36,124 nt of DNA from Thiotrichaceae bacterium. GTDB taxonomy: Bacteria > Pseudomonadota > Gammaproteobacteria > Eutrophobiales > Eutrophobiaceae. The number at the start of each line of letters is the position of its first letter. The first letter of the stretch is position 1. Below the pieces are notes generated by a model. The model saw only the letters and a list, made by a program, of their open reading frames with translations. It was not told where the DNA came from and made no database searches. The position numbers were made by a program, and so were the translations under genes. Location: the NCBI GenBank assembly GCA_012960105.1, contig DUBV01000020.1, positions 1-36,124 on the forward strand. The letters are read 5' to 3'. Of the stretch, positions 16,046 to 25,602 are shown in pieces.

Positions 16046-16382
16046 CTATCCTTCTATTTCTTTATAACGACTTACAATCATATCTTTATTATGTTTTTCA
16101 ATTTTCTGTGTCTTTTTATGCCAGCAATGTAAAACTGTCACCGTATCAGCCACTTTTGTAACCGCCGCAATTCGGAAAGTTGCTTTGTATTCCCAAATGC
16201 GAATCTCAAAAACACCAGTAATACCTTTGCCTAAATTATTAATCGGTTTCCAATCCATCGGTTCATTACCTATTTGCAGACGATGCAACTGATAGCCCGC
16301 AGACTTAATAGCGTCCTTAGGAAAATCAAGTAACTCTTCCTTAGCTGATCCTATTCCAGTGGATCGATTTGATTCCTTTCAT
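16046..16382 (-). pseudogene. HigB/Gp49-family (RelE-like) toxin with +1 frameshift
   Basis: The main frame from about 16354 reads IGSAKEELLDFPKDAIKSAG YQLHRLQIGNEPMDWKPINN (shown in two parts), then VFEIRIWEYKATFRI and VLHCWHKKTQKI, the body of a Gp49-family RNase toxin. The expected N-terminus, MKGIKSIHW, starts at ATG 16382 in another frame and runs into a stop at 16341-16343. One extra base at about 16355 (TGGAATAGG where TGGATAGG would read W-I-G) explains the break. Without it the protein would be about 111 aa, normal for the family. An internal ATG at 16288 could give an 80-aa product lacking the first helices, likely inactive. Real mutation, sequence error and ribosomal frameshifting are all possible; the first is likeliest. 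Confidence 0.75.
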
Positions 16383-16385
16383 TCG

Positions 16386-16413
16386 TTAATTGTATAACAT
16401 TTTATACAATTAA
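16386..16413. promoter_or_regulatory. Operator palindrome of the toxin-antitoxin operon
   Basis: TTAATTGTATAA (16386-16397), four bases, then its exact reverse complement TTATACAATTAA (16402-16413). It ends four bases before the toxin start at 16382 and contains TATAAA/TATACA sequences that can serve as a -10 box. Size, symmetry and place fit a dimeric HigA-type repressor site. Confidence 0.8.
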
Positions 16414-16599
16414 CCATCACTAAAACTCTCTCTCTAAATGTTTAATTTAAAAAGCATTTATCTATATGATTTACTTGATTTTTTATGAGGGAGGGTAAGT
16501 AAAATCGCTAATAATTATTTTGAAGGGAGCGCTGCATTGTGTTGGGAAATAACAAGAATAAATACGCAGTAATAATTGCACTGGTTTTATCATTCAGTG

Positions 16600-16727
16600 C
16601 CAAAGTAGAAGACTGAGCTAGTTGCTCGAATATGGGGCGCAGTACTTTTGAGGATCGCAGTTTACAGATATGTAAATGAGAACCGGAAAAAGTGCTGCAA
16701 CGAAGTAATCGAGTAAAAGGGCCAGCC
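16600..16727. repeat. Dispersed intergenic repeat, copy after dnaJ
   Basis: The core GCAGTTTAC-agatat-GTAAATGAGAACC (about 16666-16690) and the tail AACGAAGTAATCGAGTAAAA (16699-16718) match, with changes, the elements ending at 2279 and 20206. It ends just before the dnaJ stop codon. I see no gene in the wider gap 16414-16727. Confidence 0.55.
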
Positions 16728-17861
16728 TTAAGAAGTCATTGAGTCAAAGAAGTTTTTAACTCCACTAACCCAAGAACTCGCTTGTGGACTATGTCGGTTT
16801 CCATCATTTTGCATTGATTGTTCGAACTGTTGTAACAAATCTTTTTGTTCGCTACTTAACTTTACTGGTGTTTCAACAACGACTCGACAAAGCAAATCAC
16901 CTTTTGAAGAATTTCTTACCGAGCGTACGCCCTTTGATCGAAGACGAAATAATTTTCCACTTTGCGTTTCAGCCGGAATTTTCAATTTCACTTTGCCATC
17001 TAGCGTAGGCACTTCAAGTTCACCACCTAATGTTACCGAAGCAAAACTTACGGGAACGTCACAATAAAGATCGGTACCATCACGAACAAAGATATCATGG
17101 TCTTTAACACTGATATGTACGTAAAGATCACCTGCTGGCCCATTGTTCTCTCCAGCTTCGCCTTCACCTGATAAACGTATGCGATCACCGTTATCAACAC
17201 CTTCCGGTACTTTCACTGAAATTGTTTTACTATCTCTGATGCGGCCTTGGCCACTACATGGCTTACATGGATCACTAATGATTTTTCCCTGGCCTCGACA
17301 TTGCGGACAAGTTTGTTGAACAGAGAAAAATCCCTGTTGCATTCTCACTTGACCATGTCCGGCACAAGTAGGACAAGTCGCTGGAGTACTGCCTTTCTTG
17401 GCACCGGTACCTTTGCAGATTTTACAGCCAACCATTTTCGGAACACGAATTTTGACCGTTGTTCCAGCAACAGCATCTTCAAGGGATAATTCCAGGTTGT
17501 AGCGTAAATCAGCACCTCGATGAACTCGCGCTCCGCCTCGAGCACCGCCGCCGCCAAAGATATCGCCAAACACGTTATCAAATATATCTCCAAAACCAGC
17601 GCCGGCTTGTCCACCGCCACCACCAGCACTATTACTTACGCCAGCATGACCAAACTGATCATAGGCCGCACGTTTCTGAGCATCAGATAAGACATCATGC
17701 GCCTCTTTGGCTTCTTTGAATTTCTCTTCGGCCTTGGCATCACCTTCATTGCGATCGGGATGATGCTTCATCGCTAATCGACGATAGGCTTTTTTTAATT
17801 CAGCTGCATCGGCATTTTTAGAAACACCTAATACTTCATAATAATCTCGTTTGTCTGCCAT
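16728..17861 (-). CDS. dnaJ: Chaperone DnaJ (Hsp40)
   Basis: Co-chaperone that delivers unfolded protein to DnaK and stimulates its ATPase. The 377-aa protein has the J-domain with His34-Pro35-Asp36 ([10 protein letters not shown]), a Gly/Phe-rich linker (about 75-110, with [20 protein letters not shown]), four CxxCxGxG zinc repeats ([32 protein letters not shown]; about 147-208) and the C-terminal substrate domain. It is a complete type I DnaJ. It lies 132 bases after dnaK, with a hairpin in the gap, and ends at a dispersed repeat. Confidence 0.98.
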   Translation of the reverse strand: MADKRDYYEVLGVSKNADAAELKKAYRRLAMKHHPDRNEGDAKAEEKFKEAKEAHDVLSDAQKRAAYDQFGHAGVSNSAGGGGGQAGAGFGDIFDNVFGDIFGGGGARGGARVHRGADLRYNLELSLEDAVAGTTVKIRVPKMVGCKICKGTGAKKGSTPATCPTCAGHGQVRMQQGFFSVQQTCPQCRGQGKIISDPCKPCSGQGRIRDSKTISVKVPEGVDNGDRIRLSGEGEAGENNGPAGDLYVHISVKDHDIFVRDGTDLYCDVPVSFASVTLGGELEVPTLDGKVKLKIPAETQSGKLFRLRSKGVRSVRNSSKGDLLCRVVVETPVKLSSEQKDLLQQFEQSMQNDGNRHSPQASSWVSGVKNFFDSMTS

Positions 17862-17915
17862 ACCGGTACTCTTACTAACTCTTTAATTTATTAAAAGACT
17901 AAAACACAACAAGCC

Positions 17916-17937
17916 CGGAGTAGATTTAACTACTCCG
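17916..17937. other. Hairpin between dnaK and dnaJ
   Basis: CGGAGTAG (17916-17923) and CTACTCCG (17930-17937) are exact complements over a six-base loop. On the minus strand GGGCTTGTTGTGTTTT follows, only mildly T-rich, so it may lower dnaJ relative to dnaK rather than stop transcription fully. Confidence 0.6.
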
Positions 17938-17993
17938 AGCTCACTATGTTCACTATTCGTGAAACCGTTTTATCTAAAAGTTATTACCAAGAC

Positions 17994-19922
17994 TTACTTC
18001 TCGTCTTTAACTTCTTCAAACTCCGCATCGACAATATCATCATCAGAAGCATTTGAACTCTCTGCTGCTTCAGGTTCAACACCACCTTCTTCAGCGGCAC
18101 CTTGTTCTTCAGCATAAGCTTTCTCTGCAAGTTTGCCGGCAAGTTCTGTCAACTTGGTTGTTTTTTCAGAGATGGCATCTTTATCAGAACCTTTTAGCTC
18201 TTCTTCCAAGTCAGTAATCGCCGATTCAATATCCGTTTTCTCCTGATCTTCAACTTTGTCACCCAAGTCAGTCATGGACTTCTTAGTTGCATGAATCATG
18301 TTTTCTGCTGTGTTTCTGGCTTCAACCAATTCCTTAGCAATGCGATCTTCTTCAGCGTGTGCCTCCGCATCTTTCACCATGGCATCAATCTCTTCATCAG
18401 AAAGACCACTTGAAGCCTTAATCACAATCGACTGTTCTTTACCAGTAGCCTTATCTTTTGCAGAGACATTTAAAATACCATTCGCATCGATATCAAAGCT
18501 GACTTCAATCTGTGGCACACCACGCGGTGCTGGCGGAATATCACTTAAATCAAAACGCCCTAATGATTTATTACCTGCCGCCATCTCACGCTCGCCTTGC
18601 ATAACATGCACCGTCACTGCTGTTTGATTTTCTTCAGCAGTCGAGAATGTTTGACTCGCTTTAGTTGGTATCGTCGTATTCTTATCAATCAACTTGGTCA
18701 TAACACTACCCATGGTCTCAATACCTAAAGACAATGGCGTTACATCTAATAAGAGTACGTCTTTAACATCACCACCTAATACACCGGCTTGAATTGATGC
18801 GCCAACGGCAACAGCTTCATCTGGGTTTACATCTTTACGTGGTTCTTTACCAAAAAATGCTTCAACCTTTTCCTGAACCATTGGCATACGTGTTTGACCA
18901 CCTACCAAAATAACATCGGTAATTTCTGATGTAGAAAGTCCGGCATCATCAAGTGCGGTTTTACAAGGGTCGATAGTACGTTCGACCAAGTCTTCAACCA
19001 ATGACTCTAATTTTGCTCGGGTCATTTTCAAATTAAGATGCTTAGGACCACTTGCATCTGCCGTAATGTAAGGCAAATTAATGTCTGTTTGTTGGCTAGA
19101 TGACAATTCAATCTTGGCTTTTTCAGCTGCTTCTTTAAGACGTTGCAATGCTAATGGATCGTTATGTAAATCCACGCCCTGCTCTTTCTTAAATTCATCA
19201 CAAAGGAAATCAATCACACGGAAATCAAAATCTTCACCACCAAGGAACGTATCACCATTGGTTGCAAGTACTTCAAATTGATGTTCACCGTCGATTTCAG
19301 CTATTTCAATAATCGATACGTCGAAAGTACCACCGCCTAAATCATAAACAGCAATCGTCGCATCACCGCGTTTTTTGTCCATACCGTAAGCCAATGCGGC
19401 TGCAGTAGGCTCATTAATAATACGCTTAACTTCAAGGCCGGCAATTCGACCCGCATCTTTCGTTGCTTGACGTTGTGAATCATTAAAATAAGCCGGTACG
19501 GTAATAACCGCTTCGGTTACTTCTTCACCAAGATAGTCTTCTGCGGTTTTCTTCATTTTCATGAGTACACGTGCAGAAACTTCTGGCGCTGCCATTTTTT
19601 CGCCTTTTACTTCGACCCAGGCATCACCGTTATCAGCTTTGACAATTTTGTAAGGCACAAGCTTAATATCTTTTTGCACAACGTCTTCGTCAAAACGACG
19701 ACCGATGAGTCGTTTAACCGCATAAAGTGTGTTGTCTGGATTGGTGACCGATTGACGTTTAGCCGATTGGCCAACGAGTATTTCGTCATCATCCGCATAG
19801 GCTACAATCGATGGTGTCGTTCGAGCACCTTCACTATTTTCGATGACCTTTGCTTCGCCACCCTCAAGAACTGCCACACATGAGTTGGTAGTACCGAGAT
19901 CAATTCCAATTATCTTTGCCAT
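17994..19922 (-). CDS. dnaK: Chaperone DnaK (Hsp70)
   Basis: ATP-driven folding chaperone. The 642-aa protein starts [20 protein letters not shown] (phosphate 1 loop), has [17 protein letters not shown], the phosphate 2 loop [26 protein letters not shown], then the substrate domain with [15 protein letters not shown] and the linker DVLLLDV, and a helical lid ending in an acidic tail with EEVKDEK. All parts are intact. It follows grpE by 284 bases that contain a dispersed repeat. I see no CIRCE site directly before dnaK, so control from the CIRCE before hrcA or from a sigma-32 promoter is likely. Confidence 0.99.
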   Translation of the reverse strand: MAKIIGIDLGTTNSCVAVLEGGEAKVIENSEGARTTPSIVAYADDDEILVGQSAKRQSVTNPDNTLYAVKRLIGRRFDEDVVQKDIKLVPYKIVKADNGDAWVEVKGEKMAAPEVSARVLMKMKKTAEDYLGEEVTEAVITVPAYFNDSQRQATKDAGRIAGLEVKRIINEPTAAALAYGMDKKRGDATIAVYDLGGGTFDVSIIEIAEIDGEHQFEVLATNGDTFLGGEDFDFRVIDFLCDEFKKEQGVDLHNDPLALQRLKEAAEKAKIELSSSQQTDINLPYITADASGPKHLNLKMTRAKLESLVEDLVERTIDPCKTALDDAGLSTSEITDVILVGGQTRMPMVQEKVEAFFGKEPRKDVNPDEAVAVGASIQAGVLGGDVKDVLLLDVTPLSLGIETMGSVMTKLIDKNTTIPTKASQTFSTAEENQTAVTVHVMQGEREMAAGNKSLGRFDLSDIPPAPRGVPQIEVSFDIDANGILNVSAKDKATGKEQSIVIKASSGLSDEEIDAMVKDAEAHAEEDRIAKELVEARNTAENMIHATKKSMTDLGDKVEDQEKTDIESAITDLEEELKGSDKDAISEKTTKLTELAGKLAEKAYAEEQGAAEEGGVEPEAAESSNASDDDIVDAEFEEVKDEK

Positions 19923-20074
19923 TCCGCTTTCTCCAAAATACTTAACTTACTGATTTATATTTAAAATTTATTAAAAAACTGTTGTTTAACTAAATAGGGG
20001 CTATTACTTATTTTTCAAGGTCTAATTTACATATACCGATGAATTAGCGGTTTTAACCGAGTACGATGCTTTTA

Positions 20075-20206
20075 TTTGGCAGCGGGCGACTACACGGATG
20101 TAGTCGTTAGAGCGACGCAGGATGCCAAAGCCGAGTTTACAAAGAGTAAATGAGCACCCGCAAAAAACGCCATAACAAAGTAATTGGCCAAAAGATCAAC
20201 TCATAA
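20075..20206. repeat. Dispersed intergenic repeat, copy after grpE
   Basis: It contains hairpin GACTACA-CGGA-TGTAGTC (20088-20105), then CGAGTTTAC-aaaga-GTAAATGAGCACCC (about 20151-20178) and the tail ATAACAAAGTAATTGGCCAAAA. The second hairpin and tail match the copies at 2153-2279 and 16600-16727. It fills much of the 284-base grpE-dnaK gap and ends before the grpE stop. The rest of the gap shows no gene. Confidence 0.6.
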
Positions 20207-20809
20207 TTATTTAGAAACGACAACCATCGCCGGTCGAACTAACCGTCCATTTAGCTCGTAACCCTTTTGCATCACCGCCACTACCGTATTTGATTCAGTG
20301 CCTTCAATTTCCTGCATAGAAATCGCTTCGTGCTGTTCTGGGTTAAATTTATCACCTTGAGGATTGATTTCTTTCACGCCAAATTTATCGATAGCGCTGC
20401 TAAACATTTTCAAGGTTAAATCCATACCTTCGCGTAATTCGTCAACATTTTCTGCAGTTTCCGCAGCCGTCATACCCAGACTTAAACTATCGATGATAGG
20501 AAGTAATTCGTTTACAAATTTTTCCAAAGCATATTTGTGTGCATTTTCGATATCACGCGTGGTTCGTTTGCGCAGATTTTCCATCTCCGCCTGTGCTCTA
20601 AGAGCAGAATCACGATTTGCCTGAGATTGCTCTTTCTCTTTTTCTAACAGAGCTTGTAAAGTTTCTATATCAACTTCAGCCGTTTCTTCCTGGCTTTCCT
20701 CAGCTTCAGCAGTCAATTCATCGTTTACTTCTTCTGTCGCATCTACTTCTTGCTCAGTCACTTCGTTATTTTCATCTTCCTGAACAATATCGTTTTCTTC
20801 ACCTAACAT
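20207..20809 (-). CDS. grpE: Nucleotide exchange factor GrpE
   Basis: Releases ADP from DnaK. The 200-aa protein has an acidic, disordered N-terminus rich in Glu (about 1-50), a long coiled-coil helix (about 50-105, with [20 protein letters not shown]), and the C-terminal beta domain with [13 protein letters not shown] and [20 protein letters not shown], the family signature. It lies between hrcA and dnaK on the same strand, 76 bases after hrcA. The identification is firm. Confidence 0.97.
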   Translation of the reverse strand: MLGEENDIVQEDENNEVTEQEVDATEEVNDELTAEAEESQEETAEVDIETLQALLEKEKEQSQANRDSALRAQAEMENLRKRTTRDIENAHKYALEKFVNELLPIIDSLSLGMTAAETAENVDELREGMDLTLKMFSSAIDKFGVKEINPQGDKFNPEQHEAISMQEIEGTESNTVVAVMQKGYELNGRLVRPAMVVVSK

Positions 20810-20885
20810 TACTTAACCTCTTTGTTTAGACATTAGCTACCCTGCATCCTTAATCTGAAAGTATGCGAATTCTTCTATGTGGGGA

Positions 20886-21947
20886 TTAATTTTTTGAGTT
20901 CAAGGCGGCGCCGAGCATTTTAGCCGTAATATCTACAATCGGAATAACACGGTCATAATGCATCCGTGTCGGCCCAATTACGCCTAATACACCCAGTATT
21001 TGACCATCCACCTCGTAAGGTGATGTCACAACACTGCAATTATCGAGTACGTCGTAACCCGATTCTTCGCCTATAAATATCTGCATACCGTCAGCATTGA
21101 TCGCCTGCTCAAGCAAATGCAAGATATCTCGCTTCTGATTAAAGCTTTCAAATAGCTTCTTTAATTGATCCGCCTCGCCTAGCTCGGCAACATCCATCAG
21201 ATTAGTTTGTCCGGAAAAAAGTAAATCATCACTATCACTATTAGCCACTTCAGAATTGAATGCCTGTTGTGCCATTTCAATAGCCGAGGTCATAGACTGG
21301 TTAACCTGTTCTTTCATTTTATCCAGTTCATCAAGTATCGAAGCACGGACATGGGTCAGATCTTTACCCGCAAAGATCTCATTCAGGTAATTTGAGACTT
21401 GTTGCAGTTCGGATGCGGAATAAGTCTTATCCGTATTGATAATGCGGTTCTGCACGTCTCTATCATTCACCACCAGGATCACTAATACGCGATTAGTCGA
21501 CAGCGCGACAAACTCAATATGTTGCAAAATAGATTGTTCGGTTCGCGGCAACATGACGACACCTGCCAATTGCGTCACATCCGATAACATCGATGAAGCA
21601 CGTTGCATTAACGATTGATAATCACTTTCAGGATGCAGTTCCTGAGCTATTTTTTCTACTTGCGCCGAATTAAGGTCATTGACTCTAAGTAGGCTATCAA
21701 CAAATAAACGGTAGCCCTTGTCCGTAGGAATACGACCCGCAGAGGTATGCGGCGAATGCAATAGCCCGAAGTCCTCAAGATCCGCCATAACATTGCGAAT
21801 AGTGGCCGGACTCAAGCCCAGATTGGAATCTTTGGATAACGTGCGTGACCCCACAGGGGTTCCGTCATCAATAAAGTGTTCTACTAACGCTTTAAATAGA
21901 TGCAGACTACGTTCCGATAATTGCGATGAATCTGTTGTTGAGGCCAT
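20886..21947 (-). CDS. hrcA: Heat-inducible transcription repressor HrcA
   Basis: Represses chaperone genes by binding CIRCE. The 353-aa protein has an N-terminal winged helix (about 10-75) with LSPATIRNVMADLEDFGLLH and SAGRIPTDKGYR, a dimerisation region, and the GAF-like C-terminal part ending with VIGPTRMHYDRVIPIVDI, the family signature. A CIRCE element lies 36 bases upstream of its start, so it represses itself and probably the grpE-dnaK-dnaJ genes transcribed from there. HrcA occurs in only some gammaproteobacteria. Confidence 0.97.
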   Translation of the reverse strand: MASTTDSSQLSERSLHLFKALVEHFIDDGTPVGSRTLSKDSNLGLSPATIRNVMADLEDFGLLHSPHTSAGRIPTDKGYRLFVDSLLRVNDLNSAQVEKIAQELHPESDYQSLMQRASSMLSDVTQLAGVVMLPRTEQSILQHIEFVALSTNRVLVILVVNDRDVQNRIINTDKTYSASELQQVSNYLNEIFAGKDLTHVRASILDELDKMKEQVNQSMTSAIEMAQQAFNSEVANSDSDDLLFSGQTNLMDVAELGEADQLKKLFESFNQKRDILHLLEQAINADGMQIFIGEESGYDVLDNCSVVTSPYEVDGQILGVLGVIGPTRMHYDRVIPIVDITAKMLGAALNSKN

Positions 21948-21982
21948 ACTCGTCTAAAAAAATAGTAATATTAAATAGAAAT

Positions 21983-22009
21983 CTAGCACTCTCCTCTATA
22001 GAGTGCAAA
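21983..22009. promoter_or_regulatory. CIRCE operator for HrcA
   Basis: CTAGCACTC, nine bases, GAGTGCAAA. This matches the CIRCE consensus TTAGCACTC-N9-GAGTGCTAA at 16 of 18 arm positions with exact spacing. It lies in the divergent gap between hrcA and nadK, close to hrcA, and could touch both promoters. Confidence 0.9.
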
Positions 22010-22097
22010 ACCTCTTCATCAAGATATTGGTCACAGTAGCAAGGCATGCTATGTTTATACCCAAAATACATCAGGATACAGGATAGCTCTTAGAATC

Positions 22098-22961
22098 ATG
22101 TTTAAGCGAATTGGACTCATTACTAACTCTGGCGTCAAAGCCATTCATACGACTTTATCTGAAGTCGTTGAATATTTAAGCTCGCGTGAAAAAGAAGTCA
22201 TTCTAGATAAATGCTGCTCAGATTTGCTCGGTGAACACAATTTCAATGTTTATGATGCCAATGAATTAGGCAAACACTGTGATCTCGTCATCGCTATTGG
22301 CGGAGATGGCACCATGTTAATGGCAACGCATATTCTCTGTGATTTTGACGTACCCTTGCTTGGTATTAATTTAGGACATGTCGGCTTCTTGTCCGATATC
22401 CCTGCGGATGATATTGCCCACAGTATGGATGAAATTTTGAATGGCCATTATGTTGAGGATGTTCGCTTCTTGTTGTGGGGTGAGGTATTTCGTGAAGGCA
22501 AACGCGTCTATGAAGGCTATGCACTCAACGATATTGTCATTCAAAAATGGAATATTGCGCGTTTGGTCGAACTGGAAACTTATATTAATGGGGTTTTTGT
22601 CCATACTCACCGTTCCGATGGCATGATCGTATCATCGCCTACTGGTTCCACTGCTTATGCATTGGCTGGCGGCGGCCCAGTGGTACATCCGTCTCTTGAT
22701 GCCTTGTTATTAGTGCCTATATGTCCGTACTCTTTAACCAACCGTCCAATTGTTGTTGATGGTAATAGTTCTGTAGAAATTGTTGTTAGTACGAGAGAAG
22801 TCGATCATGCGCGACTTACTTTCGATGGCGAAATAAAACTGGAACTGGCTCCCAATGATCGAATTCGTGTTAAAAAGAAAGATAAAGAAATTAGATTGAT
22901 TCATCCTCCAGATCACGATCAATTCCATATACTTCGCGAAAAGCTGCACTGGAGTAAATGA
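22098..22961 (+). CDS. nadK: NAD kinase
   Basis: Phosphorylates NAD to NADP. The 287-aa protein shows the kinase motif AIGGDGTMLMA (about 66-76), GINLGHVGFL, YALNDIVIQ (the usual second motif, Asn-Asp here in place of Asn-Glu), and the Gly-rich SPTGSTAYALAGGGPVVHP. It is transcribed away from hrcA and followed four bases later by recN, so the two form an operon. The length and order of motifs fit the bacterial enzyme. Confidence 0.97.
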   Translation: MFKRIGLITNSGVKAIHTTLSEVVEYLSSREKEVILDKCCSDLLGEHNFNVYDANELGKHCDLVIAIGGDGTMLMATHILCDFDVPLLGINLGHVGFLSDIPADDIAHSMDEILNGHYVEDVRFLLWGEVFREGKRVYEGYALNDIVIQKWNIARLVELETYINGVFVHTHRSDGMIVSSPTGSTAYALAGGGPVVHPSLDALLLVPICPYSLTNRPIVVDGNSSVEIVVSTREVDHARLTFDGEIKLELAPNDRIRVKKKDKEIRLIHPPDHDQFHILREKLHWSK

Positions 22962-22965
22962 GGGC

Positions 22966-24627
22966 GTGTTACGAGAACTCGTCATTAACGACTTAGCTGT
23001 TATCAATAGTCTCAATCTTGATTTCAAACCAGGCATGACCGTGTTGACCGGTGAAACTGGTGCGGGTAAATCTATCCTGCTCGATGCATTAGGTCTGATA
23101 CTCGGTGATCGAGCAGATGCAAACCTGATTCGTGGTGGCAAGGATAAAACAGATATCACTGCTATCTTTTCTATTAACAATAATTCAAATGTTAATGATC
23201 GACTTAATGAAATGGAGATTGAGTCTGATGATGAATTATTTATTAGACGAACTATCAGCAAAGATGGACGTTCACGCGCATATTTGAATAACACACCTGT
23301 ACCCATTCAGACGCTAAAAGAGATCGGTGAAAACCTAATCGATATACATGGACAACATGCGCATCAATCTTTATCGAAACCAAAGATGCAACGTCAACTA
23401 CTGGATCAATTTGGTCAATATGATGCTTTGTTGCAAGACGTAACAAAAACCTATCAGCAATGGAAACAGGTAAACAATCAACTGCAAAACTTCAAAACAA
23501 ATGGTGAAGATTTTGCAGCACGATTGACCTTACTGAAATATCAAATAGAAGAACTAGAGGAATTATCTATTGGTGAGTCAGAATACACGGAATTATCAGA
23601 AGACCTGAAACGTCAATCACATTCACAACGCTTACTCGATTCATGTAATAGAATTCTTTCCGAACTATCAGTATCAGATTCGGCAATAAATGATCGATTG
23701 TCACATCATCAAAGAGAAATAGCTGAGCTTAGTGTTATTGATAACTCCCTGGAGAATATTAGTAATCTACTCGATGATGCATCGATACAACTTGATGAAG
23801 CCAGTCATGAATTAAAGGCTTATGTTGAACGTTTTGATATCGATGCAGAACAAATGAGTACCATAGAGAACCGCTTGGATAAATTTCATGATCTGGCTCG
23901 TAAACATAAAGTAAGACCTGATGCCTTAACGGAGCATTTAGAATTATTGACAACTCAGTTGAGTCAACTCGAAGGCGGTCAGGAACAACATGACCTACTA
24001 CAACAAAAGAAAGTTGAACTCACCGAACAATATTTCAAACTTGCTGAAAAGCTTTCAAAAAAACGTAGTGATGCAGCAAACAGTATTTCAGTTGATGTCA
24101 CTGTAAAAATGCATGAACTTGCTATCGGTGGCAAATTCAATATTGAATTAGAAAATATAGAAGAAGATACGCCACACCAATTCGGTATGGATAAAGTATC
24201 CTTTCAAGTATCCACCAATCCGGGACAACCTTTAAGACCGATTACCAAAGTCGCTTCCGGCGGTGAATTATCCCGCCTAAGTCTAGCTATACAAATTATC
24301 GGTTCAAAAGATAATGGTGTGCCAACAATGATATTCGATGAAGTCGATGCCGGTATCAGCGGCGGCATCGCCGAAATAGTGGGCAAATTATTACATGGTC
24401 TGGCAGAACACCGGCAAATACTATGTGTCACCCACCTCGCTCAAGTCGCTTCATGCGGCCACCATCATTTACTCGTCAATAAAACGACAAAAGAAAATGA
24501 AACATTTACGCAAGTAGTTCACCTTGATCCACAACAACGTATAGATGAAGTCGCTCGCATGCTAGCCGGCATGGAAGTTACTAATGAAAGTCGAGCTAAT
24601 GCTGTGCAGATGCTTGAGTCTGTATGA
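22966..24627 (+). CDS. recN: DNA repair protein RecN
   Basis: SMC-like ATPase used in repair of double-strand breaks. The 553-aa protein has Walker A GETGAGKS (about 28-35), a long coiled-coil middle (about 150-370, rich in L, E and Q), the ABC signature ASGGELSRLSLAIQII, Walker B TMIFDEVDAGISGG and the H-loop LCVTHLAQVA. The start is GTG at 22966, four bases after nadK; no nearby ATG fits the family N-terminus LRELVINDLAVI. I see no clear LexA box. The identification is firm. Confidence 0.97.
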   Translation: MLRELVINDLAVINSLNLDFKPGMTVLTGETGAGKSILLDALGLILGDRADANLIRGGKDKTDITAIFSINNNSNVNDRLNEMEIESDDELFIRRTISKDGRSRAYLNNTPVPIQTLKEIGENLIDIHGQHAHQSLSKPKMQRQLLDQFGQYDALLQDVTKTYQQWKQVNNQLQNFKTNGEDFAARLTLLKYQIEELEELSIGESEYTELSEDLKRQSHSQRLLDSCNRILSELSVSDSAINDRLSHHQREIAELSVIDNSLENISNLLDDASIQLDEASHELKAYVERFDIDAEQMSTIENRLDKFHDLARKHKVRPDALTEHLELLTTQLSQLEGGQEQHDLLQQKKVELTEQYFKLAEKLSKKRSDAANSISVDVTVKMHELAIGGKFNIELENIEEDTPHQFGMDKVSFQVSTNPGQPLRPITKVASGGELSRLSLAIQIIGSKDNGVPTMIFDEVDAGISGGIAEIVGKLLHGLAEHRQILCVTHLAQVASCGHHHLLVNKTTKENETFTQVVHLDPQQRIDEVARMLAGMEVTNESRANAVQMLESV

Positions 24628-24639
24628 TAGAATTCAGAT

Positions 24640-24905
24640 TAATAACATTCAGCCGTTTCTGCGCTTCCTAGACTCTGGCTTCCTCGGCAATTGCTCCTGC
24701 ACCGCCTAAAGCGCCTACGGTTGGTGCTCTACTACGTCACATACACGTGACTATGCTTCGCTCTCGGTCTCCGTTCCAGACTCGACTCTCGGTTGCTGCT
24801 CCCGGCGCAACTCTACCTCCTCCTTCCCTGGAGTCGTACCGATTACATCCATGTAGGCGTGCGCACACGGTATTAGTGCATCCTTGCACGTCACTCTGCC
24901 CTATT
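24640..24905. other. GC-rich, hairpin-rich non-coding element
   Basis: No gene is visible between recN (24627) and the 98-aa gene (24968). The stretch is visibly more GC-rich than its surroundings. Small hairpins include GTCAC-ATACAC-GTGAC (24736-24751), TACAT-CC-ATGTA (24844-24855) and GTGCA-TCCT-TGCAC (24876-24889). Read on the minus strand, two loops display GGA (CTACATGGATGTA, GTGCAAGGATGCAC), and many further GGA triplets follow. The hairpin CTACAnGGATGTA is shared with the repeat at 20088-20105, so it may be a diverged member of the same repeat family. A CsrA-binding RNA is a second possibility; no terminator is seen. Confidence 0.45.
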
Positions 24906-24967
24906 AATTTAACGGTTTGAGAAGTGAATCAAGAAAACTATTAATTCATTAAGACAAGGAATGATTT

Positions 24968-25264
24968 CTAAGACAACAGATCAAGGGCATCATCATTACC
25001 AGCAAATAAAAAGACCTTTTCTATGTCTGGCGGTTCACACTCTTCACCATTGTAGAACGTTATCAGATTTTCACAATCGCGTTTGCAACCTGGCGTGAAA
25101 TAGATTGATATCACATCTTCTGTGTATTCATTGTCGGAAAAAATAGCCATATCAGACGGACCTTCAGCCACCATGAAAAAATTTTCAAACTGATCTTCCA
25201 ATTCTTTCAAGGTACTGTCTTCTTCAATCTGATTGACAGTCAATGACACCCGCATCCAAGACAT
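24968..25264 (-). CDS. Unrecognised 98-aa protein
   Basis: I do not recognise this family. The protein is small, acidic and probably soluble, with a possible beta-rich core (MRVSLTVNQ, IISYFTP-like ISIYFTPGC) and two cysteines in TPGCKRDCENLI (about 68-79), a spacing that could be redox or metal related. I chose ATG 25264 because GGGGAG lies seven bases before it; a TTG 15 bases upstream also opens the frame. It stands alone on the minus strand between a non-coding element and the divergent transporter unit. Confidence 0.55.
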   Translation of the reverse strand: MSWMRVSLTVNQIEEDSTLKELEDQFENFFMVAEGPSDMAIFSDNEYTEDVISIYFTPGCKRDCENLITFYNGEECEPPDIEKVFLFAGNDDALDLLS

Positions 25265-25433
25265 AGCATCACTCCCCAATATTTAATACTGTATTAAATA
25301 GTCTAGTCTTTAAATTGGTAAAATAAACAGAGATACTGAATTTAAATTATATTTATTTATTATGATCCATCAAGATTCTTGACATCTTTTCATACAATGT
25401 TCTAAACCTATCTATATTAACGGGAGTTTTACT

Positions 25434-25589
25434 ATGAATGACCCTGATATTAAATCTGATGAATCACTTTTGTCTGATCCGGAACCATGGGAATCCTGGG
25501 AAACTGCACTTGTATTATGGTGTATAGGCTTAGGTGTCGTCGGCTTGATTATACTCGGCTGGCTAGTCAATACATTCATCCTGCCGTAA
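25434..25589 (+). CDS. 51-aa single-pass membrane protein
   Basis: A short gene starting at ATG 25434 with GGGAG seven bases before it. The product has an acidic N-terminus (NDPDIKSDESLLSDPEPWES) and one strong membrane helix, LVLWCIGLGVVGLIILGWLV (about 27-46), ending NTFILP. It is 13 bases ahead of the 86-aa gene and then the transporter, all on the plus strand, so it is likely a small partner or stabiliser of that transporter. Good ribosome binding site and clean topology support it being real. Confidence 0.65.
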   Translation: MNDPDIKSDESLLSDPEPWESWETALVLWCIGLGVVGLIILGWLVNTFILP

Positions 25590-25602
25590 TGCGCTAATCA
25601 CC

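Noticed and set aside
22734-23306. Open frame of 190 codons on the minus strand
   Set aside because: It lies antisense across the end of nadK and start of recN, both certain; it is a shadow.
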